From Aldehydirespirator sp963662645 (GTDB lineage: Bacteria > Actinomycetota > Acidimicrobiia > Acidimicrobiales > Aldehydirespiratoraceae), in contig OY759762.1 in NCBI GenBank assembly GCA_963662645.2, positions 2,294,001-2,358,000 on the forward strand: a stretch of DNA of 64,000 nt, written 5' to 3'. Made by a program: the position numbers and the translations under genes. Below the pieces are notes generated by a model. That model was not told the origin of the DNA and searched no databases. It worked only from the letters and a program-made list of their open reading frames with translations. Position 1 is the stretch's first letter, and the number at the start of each line of letters is the position of its first letter. Shown in pieces: positions 35,802-42,783 of the stretch.

Positions 35802-36152
35802 TCAGGGCAGTCTGGACTTCCGATGCTCGTCGCCCCAGAGGTCGGTGTCGAGCATTCTCTCTAGCCGGATGATGGTCGGCGTGCTGGGCCAGATCTCGCC
35901 GCGCAGGATCTTGTTGAGCGAAGACTTGTTGATGCCGTAGAGCGCTTCGATCTCTCTGAGCGTTCTGCCGCCCATGGCCGCTTTGAGGCGCTTGGTGAGC
36001 GCCTGCATGAGGTGGGCCTCAGGCGGGGCTCGAACCCTCAGTCTGCCGTCTGGCCACTTGCCCTTGTCTCTGGCGACCAGGTACGTGTTGGGGCAACGCT
36101 CTAGGTGGAGTTTGGAGTGCTTGGGTCTCGGCTCGTGGCCGGGCCGGGTCAC
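35802..36152 (-). CDS. HTH transcription regulator (Xre-like)
   Basis: 116 residues from a GTG at 36152, or 68 from an ATG at 36008. The C-terminal half contains T-L-R-E-I-E-A-L-Y-G-I-N-K-S-S-L-N-K-I-L, a clear Xre/Cro-type helix-turn-helix, followed by P-S-T-P-T-I-I-R-L-E. It has a ~45-residue basic N-terminal extension with a Cys, if the long start is used. It lies upstream of the nuclease-helicase-DISARM operon on the same strand and downstream of three matched palindromes, so it probably represses itself and perhaps the operon. Confidence 0.65.
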   Translation of the reverse strand: MTRPGHEPRPKHSKLHLERCPNTYLVARDKGKWPDGRLRVRAPPEAHLMQALTKRLKAAMGGRTLREIEALYGINKSSLNKILRGEIWPSTPTIIRLERMLDTDLWGDEHRKSRLP

Positions 36153-36554
36153 ACGCAGCGACAGTACTAGCGCAGATCCAGCCCTTGGGGAATGGTCGAA
36201 CCCCAGCGAAGCCCGTCCGGTGGGCGTCTCGGATCAGAGATATGTCTGCAATTCGAGACAAAAGGCGTCACACCCTCTCTCTAATGTCTGTGATTAGAGA
36301 CACGTCTTCGATACAAGACGTACTCCTGGATCTGGCCCCAAGCGGAGATCAGCGATGAGACACCGGACCAAGGACCATAGCCGCCGCAAACAGGCAGGTC
36401 AGAACACCTTTCACGACCTTGAAACACGAGCGAGAGCGATCGTCGCGGTCAGGGCGGTTCCGGGAACGTGGCATCTCTATTGGTGTCAGAAAAAGATCCG
36501 CGACGCCCGGATCTTGGACGGATTGGGCGCCGCGGAAAGACCAGAAGTGGTCAG
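36153..36554. other. Intergenic region with operators
   Basis: It holds the three palindromes at 36243-36321. A frame at 36355-36663 (plus) would overlap the recombinase-like gene out of frame and has no recognised domain, so I leave it out. Confidence 0.4.
36243..36321. promoter_or_regulatory. Three palindromic operators TGTCT-N8-AGACA
   Basis: Sites: TGTCT-N8-AGACA at 36243-36260; the same at 36285-36302; and ACGTCT-N8-AGACGT at 36302-36321. All have the same 8-bp spacer length, and the spacers are AT-richer than the surroundings. Centres are 42 and 18 bp apart. They lie between the HTH gene (minus) and the recombinase-like gene (plus), so they may control both. Confidence 0.6.
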
Positions 36555-37544
36555 ATGCAATTTACTCGCTCCGCCTCATCAGCTCAACCTCGGAAGCTCC
36601 CGGGATTCGCGGATTCTGCGATGCCGGCGAGCGTGCAGCTTGCGCTTGCGGGATGGACGCTGATGCTGGCCGGCGACTACTCGCTGGAGGCCTGGGAGCC
36701 CGTCGTGCTGAAGGCCGTAGGAGCGCGCATGCGCGCCCGCACCGCGGCCAAGTCCACCGCGGAGTTACGGCGCATGTTCGCGTCTCTTCGCGCACAGGGC
36801 GCCGAAGGGTGGGACGACGTCACGCCTGAGATGGCGCAGCGATGGTTCTGGGCAGCCCGTCCCGATAGAGGCGGCCGCTGGAAGGAAGTCGCGATCTCCA
36901 CAGCCCGCAACCGGCGCTGTTGGGGGTTGGCGTGCTTCGAGGAGGCCGCCCGGTTGGGCGCGTCGATCGATCCGATCGAACTCGCGGGCGAACCGATCCC
37001 GAGGCCCACTGGTTTCGTCTCTGCCAGGCCGTTGAGCCCCACAGAACTACAGCGGATCCAGGTGCATGCCCAGACCGGGTTGTTCGTGTCGCGGCGGCTA
37101 CTGATCGTCGCCCTGTCCGTCGCAGGAGCCACCGCGACGGAGATCGCGCTGGCGCGACTACCGGACATTGACCTCGACGCATGCAAGGTGACCCTGCGCG
37201 GAACAGCGGCGCGGACCAACCCGCTGGGAGCCTGGGCCACTGGCGCCATCCGCAAGTGGCTCATCAACCAGTCCGATCCGCCAGATCCCAACGGCCCTCT
37301 GTGCGTCAGCGCGGACCTGAGCCTGGACCGGGCCGCACACTCGGTGACGGTTCGGCTGGGGAGCGTCTTGCGCGACGCCGGCCTCAAAGGCACGCCGGGA
37401 GTCACCGCCAGGTCGCTGAGGCTGACCACAGCCCGAGACATCCTCAAGAGCGACGGGCTGGCTGAAGCAGCGAGGTTCCTCGGGTCGTCGTCGCTCGACA
37501 GCACCGCCGCGGCGCTCGGCTTCGACTGGCGGCGCGATGGCTGA
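36555..37544 (+). CDS. Catalytically dead tyrosine-recombinase-like protein, copy B
   Basis: 329 residues from the ATG at 36555. The frame is open to a GTG at 36468; another ATG is at 36621. The chosen start best matches the N-terminal length of the copy at 4928. It shares with that copy W-x-L-x-x-x-G, I-S-T-A-R-N-R, E-E-A-A-R-L-G-A-S-I-D-P and the C-terminal fold. G-A-T-A-T-E-I replaces the Arg I box, R-S-L-R replaces H-x-x-R, L-G-S replaces L-G-H, and no catalytic Tyr is present. The same losses in two diverged paralogues argue for a kept, non-catalytic role. Its end overlaps the transposase start by 8 nt. Confidence 0.65.
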   Translation: MQFTRSASSAQPRKLPGFADSAMPASVQLALAGWTLMLAGDYSLEAWEPVVLKAVGARMRARTAAKSTAELRRMFASLRAQGAEGWDDVTPEMAQRWFWAARPDRGGRWKEVAISTARNRRCWGLACFEEAARLGASIDPIELAGEPIPRPTGFVSARPLSPTELQRIQVHAQTGLFVSRRLLIVALSVAGATATEIALARLPDIDLDACKVTLRGTAARTNPLGAWATGAIRKWLINQSDPPDPNGPLCVSADLSLDRAAHSVTVRLGSVLRDAGLKGTPGVTARSLRLTTARDILKSDGLAEAARFLGSSSLDSTAAALGFDWRRDG

Positions 37545-39132
37545 CAGGTGTCGGCGCCGGCTGTGGTACCCGAACGCGTCTCCGGTCACCCGCGAGAACA
37601 TCGCGTGGGCCAGCGGCAAAGCGGGCGACGAAGTCGAGCCCCAGCCGCGCCCCAGACGTCCCAAGGCGAAGCAGACGCAGCTCAAACTGTCCGATCTCGC
37701 AATCATCGAGCACATCGCGTGCCTCGAATCGATGTGGCAGATGGCCGAGCAACTGGACAAAGAGACGGCTGACAGCAGACCCGGACCGGGCCGCAAGCGG
37801 CTTTACACGAACTTCTGTGGGCTGCTGTTCGAAACCGTGGCGCTGGTGGAGGGCCACAGAGGCGCCGAACGCACCCTCGGCGACATCAAGACCTGGCGCA
37901 GAATCCGCAGAGCCGTCAAGAAGCACCACCGCAGCAACCTCTGCAGGCGGCTGCCCAAGCGTCCCATCAACCGATCCCAGCACTACCGGTTCGCACAACA
38001 ACACATCACCCACGACATCATCGACAGACTGCAAGCCATCCTCACCGCCGCCTGTCTCAAGGCCGTGAGGCATCTCGGAGGCCTCGACCCGAGGGCGGGG
38101 TCGATCACCCACCCCGCAACCACCCAGATGCTCACGGGGGACGGCACCGACATCCGAGTCCCGTACCCCAGACTGCCCCATACCTGTCGATACCACGACC
38201 TCGATGACCCCGACCATCGCTGCGACGACGACAGAAACCCCCACTACGCGCTCCGCAGCAAAGACAACGCCCGCGCCTACACCGCGGTGAAGGTCCTGTG
38301 GCGCTCGCCGAACAAGCGTGAGCGGATACTGGTGACCTTCGACCTGCGAACTCCGGGCAAGACAGACGGCGAGCTCTTTGTGGACATGATCAAGGAGCTC
38401 AGGATCCAACACCACGACGAGACACAACATCTGAGAGCAACCACCTATGACATGGCACTCAGGGGTAGGCAATGCGAGCGGCTTGGGCAACTGGGCCTGA
38501 TCCACGTCGGCAAGGTGCCTCGCCTCGGCGGCAGAGTCGCAGAGCGCAACTTGGGCGAGCACAACTTCAAGCTCGCCACAGCAGGCACCCCGAGGCAACC
38601 ACAATTCGTGCGCCTCGTTGTGCTGGCGATGGACGGTCCGCCCGTCATCGAAGGCTTTAGCGGCCACGGCGAGAGCTGCTACGTGCCGCTGGTCCGGAGA
38701 CGCGTCCAGATGCGACCCCGCTCCGACGGCTGCAGCATCTACGTCGAATGGGTCGTTCCCGACACGCACCCCGACAAGAGCCTGCACGGCGCCGTAACCA
38801 GCATCCGCCACACCCTCACCAGTGACGAACTCGACGAAGACCCGAGCCGCCTCGCAGCAGCGTTGCGGATCATCCCCGAAAGCGACGACGACCACGACGT
38901 GCTGTTCGGTCTGCGCGAAGATCCCGAGTCCAGCAACGCCCACCTCAAGCGCATTCTGCGGGGCCGGGCCCGGAGCGCCGACAGCCGCAAGATGCGCATG
39001 TGCCTTATCGCCTACCAAGTCCTACTCCTGGTCAGAGCCCTAGATGCCCGTCGCCAGGACGACCCCGCATTCGACATATCGGGCTTCTACGGGGGCGTCA
39101 CACCAAGCGACCGGGCTGGCCCCCGAAACTAG
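37537..39132 (+). CDS. DDE-transposase-like protein, copy 3
   Basis: 531 residues; ATG inside the recombinase-like gene (ATGGCTGA). Predicted catalytic residues: D202 in L-T-G-D-G-T-D (the D-G-T of many DDE enzymes), D305 in T-T-Y-D-M-A-L, and E464 in R-E-D-P-E-S-S-N with a Lys at 471. N-terminal G-R-K-R-L-Y-T-N (about 85-92) is the kind of helical leader seen in IS transposases. A Cys/His-rich patch (about 216-230) may bind zinc. The stop is 188 nt upstream of the tRNA-Arg gene. The gene appears intact. Confidence 0.6.
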   Translation: MADRCRRRLWYPNASPVTRENIAWASGKAGDEVEPQPRPRRPKAKQTQLKLSDLAIIEHIACLESMWQMAEQLDKETADSRPGPGRKRLYTNFCGLLFETVALVEGHRGAERTLGDIKTWRRIRRAVKKHHRSNLCRRLPKRPINRSQHYRFAQQHITHDIIDRLQAILTAACLKAVRHLGGLDPRAGSITHPATTQMLTGDGTDIRVPYPRLPHTCRYHDLDDPDHRCDDDRNPHYALRSKDNARAYTAVKVLWRSPNKRERILVTFDLRTPGKTDGELFVDMIKELRIQHHDETQHLRATTYDMALRGRQCERLGQLGLIHVGKVPRLGGRVAERNLGEHNFKLATAGTPRQPQFVRLVVLAMDGPPVIEGFSGHGESCYVPLVRRRVQMRPRSDGCSIYVEWVVPDTHPDKSLHGAVTSIRHTLTSDELDEDPSRLAAALRIIPESDDDHDVLFGLREDPESSNAHLKRILRGRARSADSRKMRMCLIAYQVLLLVRALDARRQDDPAFDISGFYGGVTPSDRAGPRN

Positions 39133-39174
39133 ACGCGCGCTACATCAGCCACACGGGCGACTTGAGCCCAACGC
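39112..39174 (+). repeat. Transposase 3' end/tail repeat (intact copy)
   Basis: This segment matches the relic at 15680-15743. It contains GGGC-GACTTGA-GCCC, a short 4-bp stem that could form a weak hairpin just after the stop. Confidence 0.5.
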
Positions 39175-39317
39175 GGCCTAAGACTCCCAGGTAGCGGGTC
39201 CGAGCACGCTGATAGGGCGGCGATGTGCCCCCCGGCGCCATCGCGAGCCAACAGGTACCCTCAAACGCGCAACAACAACGTCTCAGACCCAATAACGCGC
39301 CAAATTGCGCGCCGTTT

Positions 39318-39328
39318 CCCGCCCTCGT
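39318..39328. repeat. Candidate attachment repeat 3 at tRNA-Arg 5' end
   Basis: CCCGCCCTCGT, identical to 1040-1050 and 7750-7760. Its last 8 bases are the first 8 bases of the tRNA-Arg acceptor/D-arm region. It lies 186 nt after the transposase stop (185 and 179 nt in the other copies). Confidence 0.5.
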
Positions 39329-39392
39329 AGCTCAGTGGATAGAGCATCGGTCTCCTAAACCGTGTGCGCAGGTTCGATTCCTGCCGGGGGCA
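39321..39392 (+). tRNA. tRNA-Arg (anticodon CCT)
   Basis: The acceptor stem GCCCTCG pairs with CGGGGGC (39385-39391; one T-G wobble) and A39392 is the discriminator. The D-arm contains GCTC-AGTGGATA-GAGC. The anticodon loop CTCCTAA (39352-39358) gives anticodon CCT at 39354-39356. The T-arm is GCAGG-TTCGATT-CCTGC (39368-39384). It decodes AGG. The outermost anticodon-stem pair is T-T, a mild oddity. The gene marks the border between the accessory left half and the chromosomal right half. Confidence 0.9.
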
Positions 39393-39469
39393 CACTGCCG
39401 GGAGCACAGCCGCCGGGCCTATCGTGCGGGGATGATCAGCAGCGGCCACGGACTCGGCTGAGCGGGCCC

Positions 39470-39943
39470 ATGCCGACGATCGCGCGGGACCGAGACGTCG
39501 ACCGGGCCGAACTGAACGACTTCATCCGTGCCCGGCCCCAGGGCGTCCTGATCACCAGGCGAGCCGACGGCTGGCCGCAGGCCTCGCTGGTGACCGTCGG
39601 ACTCGGCGACAACGGAGACCTGCTGGTCTCCAGCTACCCGGAACGGGCCAAGACCCGCAACCTGCGGCGCGACACGCGGGCGTCGGTGGTGGTGATGTCG
39701 GAGAGGTTCATCGGCGAATGGGTGCAGTGCGACGGCACCGCCACCGTGCTCGACGCCCCCGAGTCGGTCGAGGGGCTCGTCGAGTACTACCGCAACATCC
39801 GGGGCCACCACGACGACTGGGACGAATACCGGGCCACGATGGTCGCCCACGGCAAGTCGCTGATCCGCGTCGCCGTGGAGCGGTGGGGTCCCATCTCCCG
39901 TGGCGGCTTCCCGGCCCGGCTGTTCCCCGACGAGCAGGCCTGA
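39470..39943 (+). CDS. PPOX-class (F420/flavin-dependent) oxidoreductase
   Basis: 157 residues. Features of the split-barrel pyridoxamine-5'-phosphate-oxidase-like fold: G-V-L-I-T-R-R-A-D-G-W-P-Q-A-S, then S-S-Y-P-E-R-A-K-T-R-N-L-R-R-D and A-S-V-V-V. The T-R/K-x-x-N-L-x-x-D/N stretch is typical of F420-dependent actinobacterial members. Substrate unknown. The frame is open upstream through the tRNA, so the start is the ATG at 39470. Confidence 0.75.
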   Translation: MPTIARDRDVDRAELNDFIRARPQGVLITRRADGWPQASLVTVGLGDNGDLLVSSYPERAKTRNLRRDTRASVVVMSERFIGEWVQCDGTATVLDAPESVEGLVEYYRNIRGHHDDWDEYRATMVAHGKSLIRVAVERWGPISRGGFPARLFPDEQA

Positions 39944-39993
39944 GTCAGGTCGAGAACGCTCGCTACAAGCCGCGTCCGCTTCCCGATGAGGCT

Positions 39994-40104
39994 GCTGCAC
40001 TCCACTTCTCGGACACTGGACTCCAGATTTCAGGAGAAGCGCACTCCACTTTCTAGACATTCTGAACTCCAGATTTCAGGAGAAGCAGACTCCATATTGT
40101 TGAT
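39994..40104. repeat. 46-bp tandem repeat, 2.3 copies
   Basis: Units begin at about 39994, 40040 and 40086 (partial). ACTCCAGATTTCAGGAGAAGC is split as ACTCCAGATTTC and AGGAGAAGC, and recurs exactly at 40020-40040 and 40066-40086. Each unit has CTCC/GGAG arms. It lies in the gap before the flavin oxidoreductase gene and could bind a regulator. Confidence 0.55.
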
Positions 40105-40204
40105 CCCGTCGGCCAATACGACTGAGAGCCTCGCCCGTAGTGTGGGCCGTCCGGCTCTAGAGCGAGATGGGGCGGCGCGCTTCATCGTGACAGACTTGCG
40201 CCCT

Positions 40205-41404
40205 ATGTCCGTCGTGGATCCGTTCGAAGAGGCCCGGCTGGGGCCGGTCACCCTGCGCAACCGGATCATCAAGGCGGCCACCTTCGAGGGGGTGATGCCC
40301 GAGGCGCTGGTCACGCCCGAGTTGATCGAGTATCACCGGGCGGTGGCCGCGGGCGGCGCCGGAATGTCCACCGTCGCCTACCTGGCCGTGGCCCCCGAGG
40401 GGCGCACCCACGCGGAGTGCATCTGGCTGCGTCCCGAGGCGGTGCCCGGACTGCGCCGGCTCACCGACGCCATCCACGCCGAGGGGGCAGCCGCCGGCGC
40501 CCAGATCGGACACGCCGGACCGGTGGCCAACTCCCGCTCAAACAAGGCCGCATCGATCGCCCCGAGCAAGCGGTTCAACCCCCTCGCTATGCGGGTCATC
40601 CGCTCCGCGACCGACGCCGACATCGCCCGCATCACCAACGACTACGCCCGGGCCGCCCGCCTCGCCGGCGACAGCGGCTTCGACGCCATCGAGATCCACC
40701 TCGGCCACAACTACTTACTCAGCGCGTTCCTCAGCCCCAACCTCAACCAGCGCACCGACACCTGGGGCGGCTCGCTCGAGAACCGGGCCCGGTTCGGTCG
40801 CCAGGCGGTGCGGGCGGTGCGGGCCGCGGTGGGCGACAAGCTGGCCGTTACCGCCAAGGTCAACATGAACGACGGCGTCCCCGGCGGCCTCAAGGACGAC
40901 GAGAGCCTCGAGTTTGCTCAGATGCTGGAGGTCGACGGCGCCCTCGACGCCTTGGAGCTCACCGGCGGCAGCTCGTTCGCCAACCCTATGTACCTGTTCC
41001 GGGGCGACGCCCCCCGCGAGGAGTTCGCGGCCACCCTCCCGCCCCACGTCCGGCTCGGCTTCAAGCTGGCCGGGACCAAGCTCATGCCTGACTACCCGTT
41101 CGAGGAGGCCTACTTCCTGCCCAAGGCCCGCCGGTTCCTCGAAGCGCTCGAAATGCCGCTGATCCTGCTGGGGGGCATCAACCGGCTCGACACCGTGCAG
41201 TCCGCCCTCGACGATGGGTTCGCCTTTGTGGCCATGGCCCGGGCCCTGCTGCGCCAGCCCGACCTGCCCAACCGCTGGCAGGCCGGCAAGGCCACCGAAG
41301 GCAACTGCATCCACTGCAATCGCTGCATGCCCACCATCTACAGCGGCACCCGCTGCATCGTCGACCACCCCGAACCCCTCACCGTCGGCCGCCCCATCAT
41401 CTGA
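40205..41404 (+). CDS. Old-yellow-enzyme family NADH:flavin oxidoreductase
   Basis: 399 residues from the ATG at 40205. The N-terminal L-G-P-V-T-L-R-N-R-I-I-K-A-A-T opening, Q-I-G-H-A-G, H-L-G-H-N-Y-L-L-S-A-F-L-S-P and R-T-D-T-W-G-G-S-L-E-N-R-A-R-F are the FMN-binding TIM-barrel signatures of the OYE family. The C-terminal G-N-C-I-H-C-N-R-C plus a later Cys looks like a remnant or version of the 4Fe-4S site of the 2,4-dienoyl-CoA reductase/enoate reductase subgroup, but the protein stops before the second nucleotide-binding domain. Substrate is unknown, probably an enone or enoate. Confidence 0.85.
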   Translation: MSVVDPFEEARLGPVTLRNRIIKAATFEGVMPEALVTPELIEYHRAVAAGGAGMSTVAYLAVAPEGRTHAECIWLRPEAVPGLRRLTDAIHAEGAAAGAQIGHAGPVANSRSNKAASIAPSKRFNPLAMRVIRSATDADIARITNDYARAARLAGDSGFDAIEIHLGHNYLLSAFLSPNLNQRTDTWGGSLENRARFGRQAVRAVRAAVGDKLAVTAKVNMNDGVPGGLKDDESLEFAQMLEVDGALDALELTGGSSFANPMYLFRGDAPREEFAATLPPHVRLGFKLAGTKLMPDYPFEEAYFLPKARRFLEALEMPLILLGGINRLDTVQSALDDGFAFVAMARALLRQPDLPNRWQAGKATEGNCIHCNRCMPTIYSGTRCIVDHPEPLTVGRPII

Positions 41405-41571
41405 CCGGCCTTTCCGGCATCCCCGCCCTGCCTGCCGGAGATTCTCGGGTTGGAATTGTGCATCCAGCGCGCATTCTCGACCCGAGAACGCTGGAGCAGG
41501 ACGTGGAGGTCACGGCAGCGGCATTGAGCCCGCGGCTAGGGCTGTCGGGGGGTGAGCGGTAGCCTCGGCTC

Positions 41572-42783
41572 GTGCGCCTTTACGACACCGCACGCCGTTC
41601 TGTGGTGCCCTTCGAGCCGCCCGCGCCGCCTGCGGAGGTGCGGATCTACGTGTGCGGCATCACCCCGTATGACAGCACCCACCTCGGGCACGCCAACACC
41701 TACCTCGCCTACGACCTCCTGATCCGCCGCCTCGAGGACCTCGGGCACCAGGTGCGGATGGTGCGCAACATCACCGACGTCGACGACTCGATCCTGCCCA
41801 AGGCCCGCGAGCTCGGAGTCGACTTCCTGGAGCTCGCCGCGGCCGAGACCGCCCGCTTCCACAGCGACATGGAGGCCCTCAACACCCGTCCCCCCTCGGC
41901 CGAGCCCAAGGCCACCGAGTGGGTGGCCGAGATGATCGCCCTCATCGAGGTCCTGGTGTCCGGGGGCCACGCCTACACCGCCGAGGGCACCACCTGGTTC
42001 GACGTCTCCACCTGGCCCGCCTACGGCCGTCTCGGCGGCTACGACACCGCCGCCATGCGGACTCTGGCCGCCGAACGGGGCGGGACCCCCGACGATCCCC
42101 GCCAGCGCAACCCGCTGGACTTCGTGCTGTGGCAGCCGTCGGAACCCGACGAGCCGTCGTGGGAATCGCCTTTCGGGCCGGGCCGTCCCGGCTGGCACGT
42201 CGAGTGCAGTGCCATGGCGATGGGCCTGCTCGGCGCCGGGATCGACCTGCACGGCGGCGGCAGCGACCTGATCTTCCCCCACCACGAGTGCGAGATGGCC
42301 CAGAGCGAGGCCGCCGCCAACCGGCAGTTCGTGAAGCACTGGATGCACTGCGGGATGGTCGCCTACGGCGGCACCAAGATGTCGAAGTCGCTGGGCAATC
42401 TCGTGTTCGTCAGCGACCTCTGCAAGGAAAGCGACCCGGCCGCGGTCCGCCTCGCCCTGATGGCGCACCACTACCGCGACGACTGGGAATGGCACGACGA
42501 CGACATCGCCGATAGCGAGGCCCTGCTCGACTCTCTCAACGAGGCGGTGCGACACCGCGGCACCGCTGGCGGATCCGACCCAGATCCCTACGCCCGCCGG
42601 CTGCGCGACGCGCTCGACGACGACCTGGACGCCCCACGGGCCATGGCGGTTCTGGCCGAGATGGCCGACGCCCTGCTCGCAGGCCGCCTCGACGACTCCG
42701 CGCCCGGCGTGCTGGCCGAACTGTGCGCCCTGTGCGGCATCGCCCTGGAGCCAGAGCCACCGCTGCCGCCTGACCCGCAGTGA
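41572..42783 (+). CDS. mshC: Cysteine:GlcN-Ins ligase, mycothiol synthesis
   Basis: 403 residues from a GTG. MshC is a CysRS-like enzyme that joins cysteine to 1-D-myo-inosityl-2-amino-2-deoxy-glucopyranoside with ATP. The sequence has C-G-I-T-P-Y-D-S-T-H-L-G-H-A, the MshC version of the HIGH box with the zinc Cys, then N-I-T-D-V-D-D, W-H-V-E-C, H-G-G-G-S-D-L-I-F-P-H-H-E and K-M-S-K-S. The I-T-P-Y-D-x-T-H-L-G-H form and the short C-terminal helical domain separate it from true CysRS, whose gene follows with a 4-nt overlap. It indicates an actinobacterial, mycothiol-making host. Confidence 0.85.
   Translation: MRLYDTARRSVVPFEPPAPPAEVRIYVCGITPYDSTHLGHANTYLAYDLLIRRLEDLGHQVRMVRNITDVDDSILPKARELGVDFLELAAAETARFHSDMEALNTRPPSAEPKATEWVAEMIALIEVLVSGGHAYTAEGTTWFDVSTWPAYGRLGGYDTAAMRTLAAERGGTPDDPRQRNPLDFVLWQPSEPDEPSWESPFGPGRPGWHVECSAMAMGLLGAGIDLHGGGSDLIFPHHECEMAQSEAAANRQFVKHWMHCGMVAYGGTKMSKSLGNLVFVSDLCKESDPAAVRLALMAHHYRDDWEWHDDDIADSEALLDSLNEAVRHRGTAGGSDPDPYARRLRDALDDDLDAPRAMAVLAEMADALLAGRLDDSAPGVLAELCALCGIALEPEPPLPPDPQ

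Larger units (their letters stand above)
7761..39328 (+). mobile_element. Putative 31.6-kb defence element, unit C
   Basis: The unit is bounded by the 11-mer repeats at 7750-7760 and 39318-39328; the right one runs into the 5' end of tRNA-Arg(CCT). Cargo is the DUF4238-like gene, the toxin/sigma/peptidase operon, the SPARDA-like pair and the DISARM-containing operon. The recombinase-like/transposase pair sits at the right end, as in the preceding unit. A transposase-tail relic at 15680-15743 suggests it is a fusion of two older units. Confidence 0.45.

Noticed and set aside
36355..36663. 102-codon plus-strand frame after the palindromes
   Set aside because: No domain, poor start context, and it overlaps the recombinase-like gene out of frame.
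37444..39018. Long minus-strand frame opposite transposase copy 3
   Set aside because: Same reason: antisense shadow of a conserved sense gene.
39368..39392. tRNA 3' end as attachment site
   Set aside because: I see no second copy of the T-arm/acceptor sequence in the window; the repeat shared with the other elements is at the 5' end.
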